Shown here: positions 38,251 through 38,494 of the stretch, in pieces
Numbering within the stretch: the first letter of the stretch is position 1
Layout: the number at the start of each line of letters is the position of its first letter
Assembly: GCF_001949145.1 (NCBI RefSeq)
Contig: NW_019091469.1
Span: forward strand, 36,882-75,375
Source: Acanthaster planci
Taxonomy: Eukaryota; Echinodermata; Asteroidea; Valvatida; Acanthasteridae
Length of the DNA stretch: 38,494 nt
Direction of reading: 5' to 3'
Position numbers and translations under genes: made by a program
The notes under the pieces: generated by a model
What the model was told of the DNA's origin: nothing
Database searches by the model: none
What the model saw: the letters and a program-made list of their open reading frames with translations, nothing else

Positions 38251-38494
38251 TTCAGCCATTGCCCTGATGTGATGCCTTTCAAAAATGCCCATTTTCCCGA
38301 CAACAACTTGCCGTACCTTTCCAGAGCACTGATGTCATAACCTCAAGTCCCAATAAGGCCAGCGGCTGGCAGGCAAAGCCGTCATTTTAGAAAATTTGTT
38401 TTTGCACTGCGATGTCAAAACATATGCTACACGTGTATCTGATGCCCTAGAGACAGTACGCAGTACGCAGCACACGTCGGTTGCTCACTGATGA

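Larger units (their letters stand above)
34466..38494 (-). other. Incomplete long EIF5B intron (or 5' flank) to the window edge
   Basis: Exon A starts after a strong pyrimidine tract and AG (34467-34466), so the DNA to its right is intronic. The preceding exon of eIF5B should encode the GHVDTGKT P-loop and the GGITQQIGA switch segment; no such coding sequence is visible on the minus strand up to 38494. The intron is therefore at least 4 kb and contains an opposite-strand gene and several repeats listed separately. Confidence 0.7.

Overview
The window is nuclear DNA from an invertebrate animal. It holds spliced genes with canonical GT-AG introns, is AT-rich with sparse CpG clusters, and carries many short decayed repeats and 'tacatgta' words. 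The two conserved proteins look like marine invertebrate, possibly deuterostome (echinoderm or hemichordate-like), versions. I cannot fix the phylum from this sequence alone.

Two conserved translation genes lie head to tail on the minus strand. The 3' part of EIF5B (subunit-joining GTPase eIF5B) occupies 34465-27843 as ten exons A-J. RPS3 (40S protein uS3) occupies 24751-21723 as five exons, with a pyrimidine-rich TOP-like 5' leader. I placed every exon boundary by reading splice sites against the known protein families, and all phases agree. The EIF5B 5' exons, including the P-loop exon, are not in the window. The right edge (34466-38494) is therefore most simply one long, incomplete EIF5B intron.

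That intron holds a complete single-exon gene on the opposite strand (36025-36762, plus). It encodes a secreted protein with a C-type-lectin-like domain followed by an apple/PAN-like Cys-rich domain. Diverged direct repeats flank the gene (34959-35300 and 37696-38085), and a 24-bp-stem hairpin lies about 300 bp upstream.

The left 21 kb (1-21700) has no coding exon I can support. It contains a TIR element (1598-2355), a pogo/Tigger-like MITE with TA flanks (11199-11681), a 95-bp tandem duplication, a 19-bp minisatellite built from AGGTCA nuclear-receptor half-sites (6334-6450), a 19-bp-arm palindrome (18561-18619), and a promoter-like CCAAT/GC-box cluster with no visible gene (about 19170-19265).

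The most original observation is in EIF5B intron 9. A 69-bp unit is repeated three times (28651-28857), and each unit contains a copy of the exon I 3' splice site. Use of an upstream copy would stay in frame but run into a UAG formed by the genuine acceptor itself, so the array could act as a built-in poison-splicing switch. No self-contained new system such as a defence, biosynthetic or conflict island is evident.
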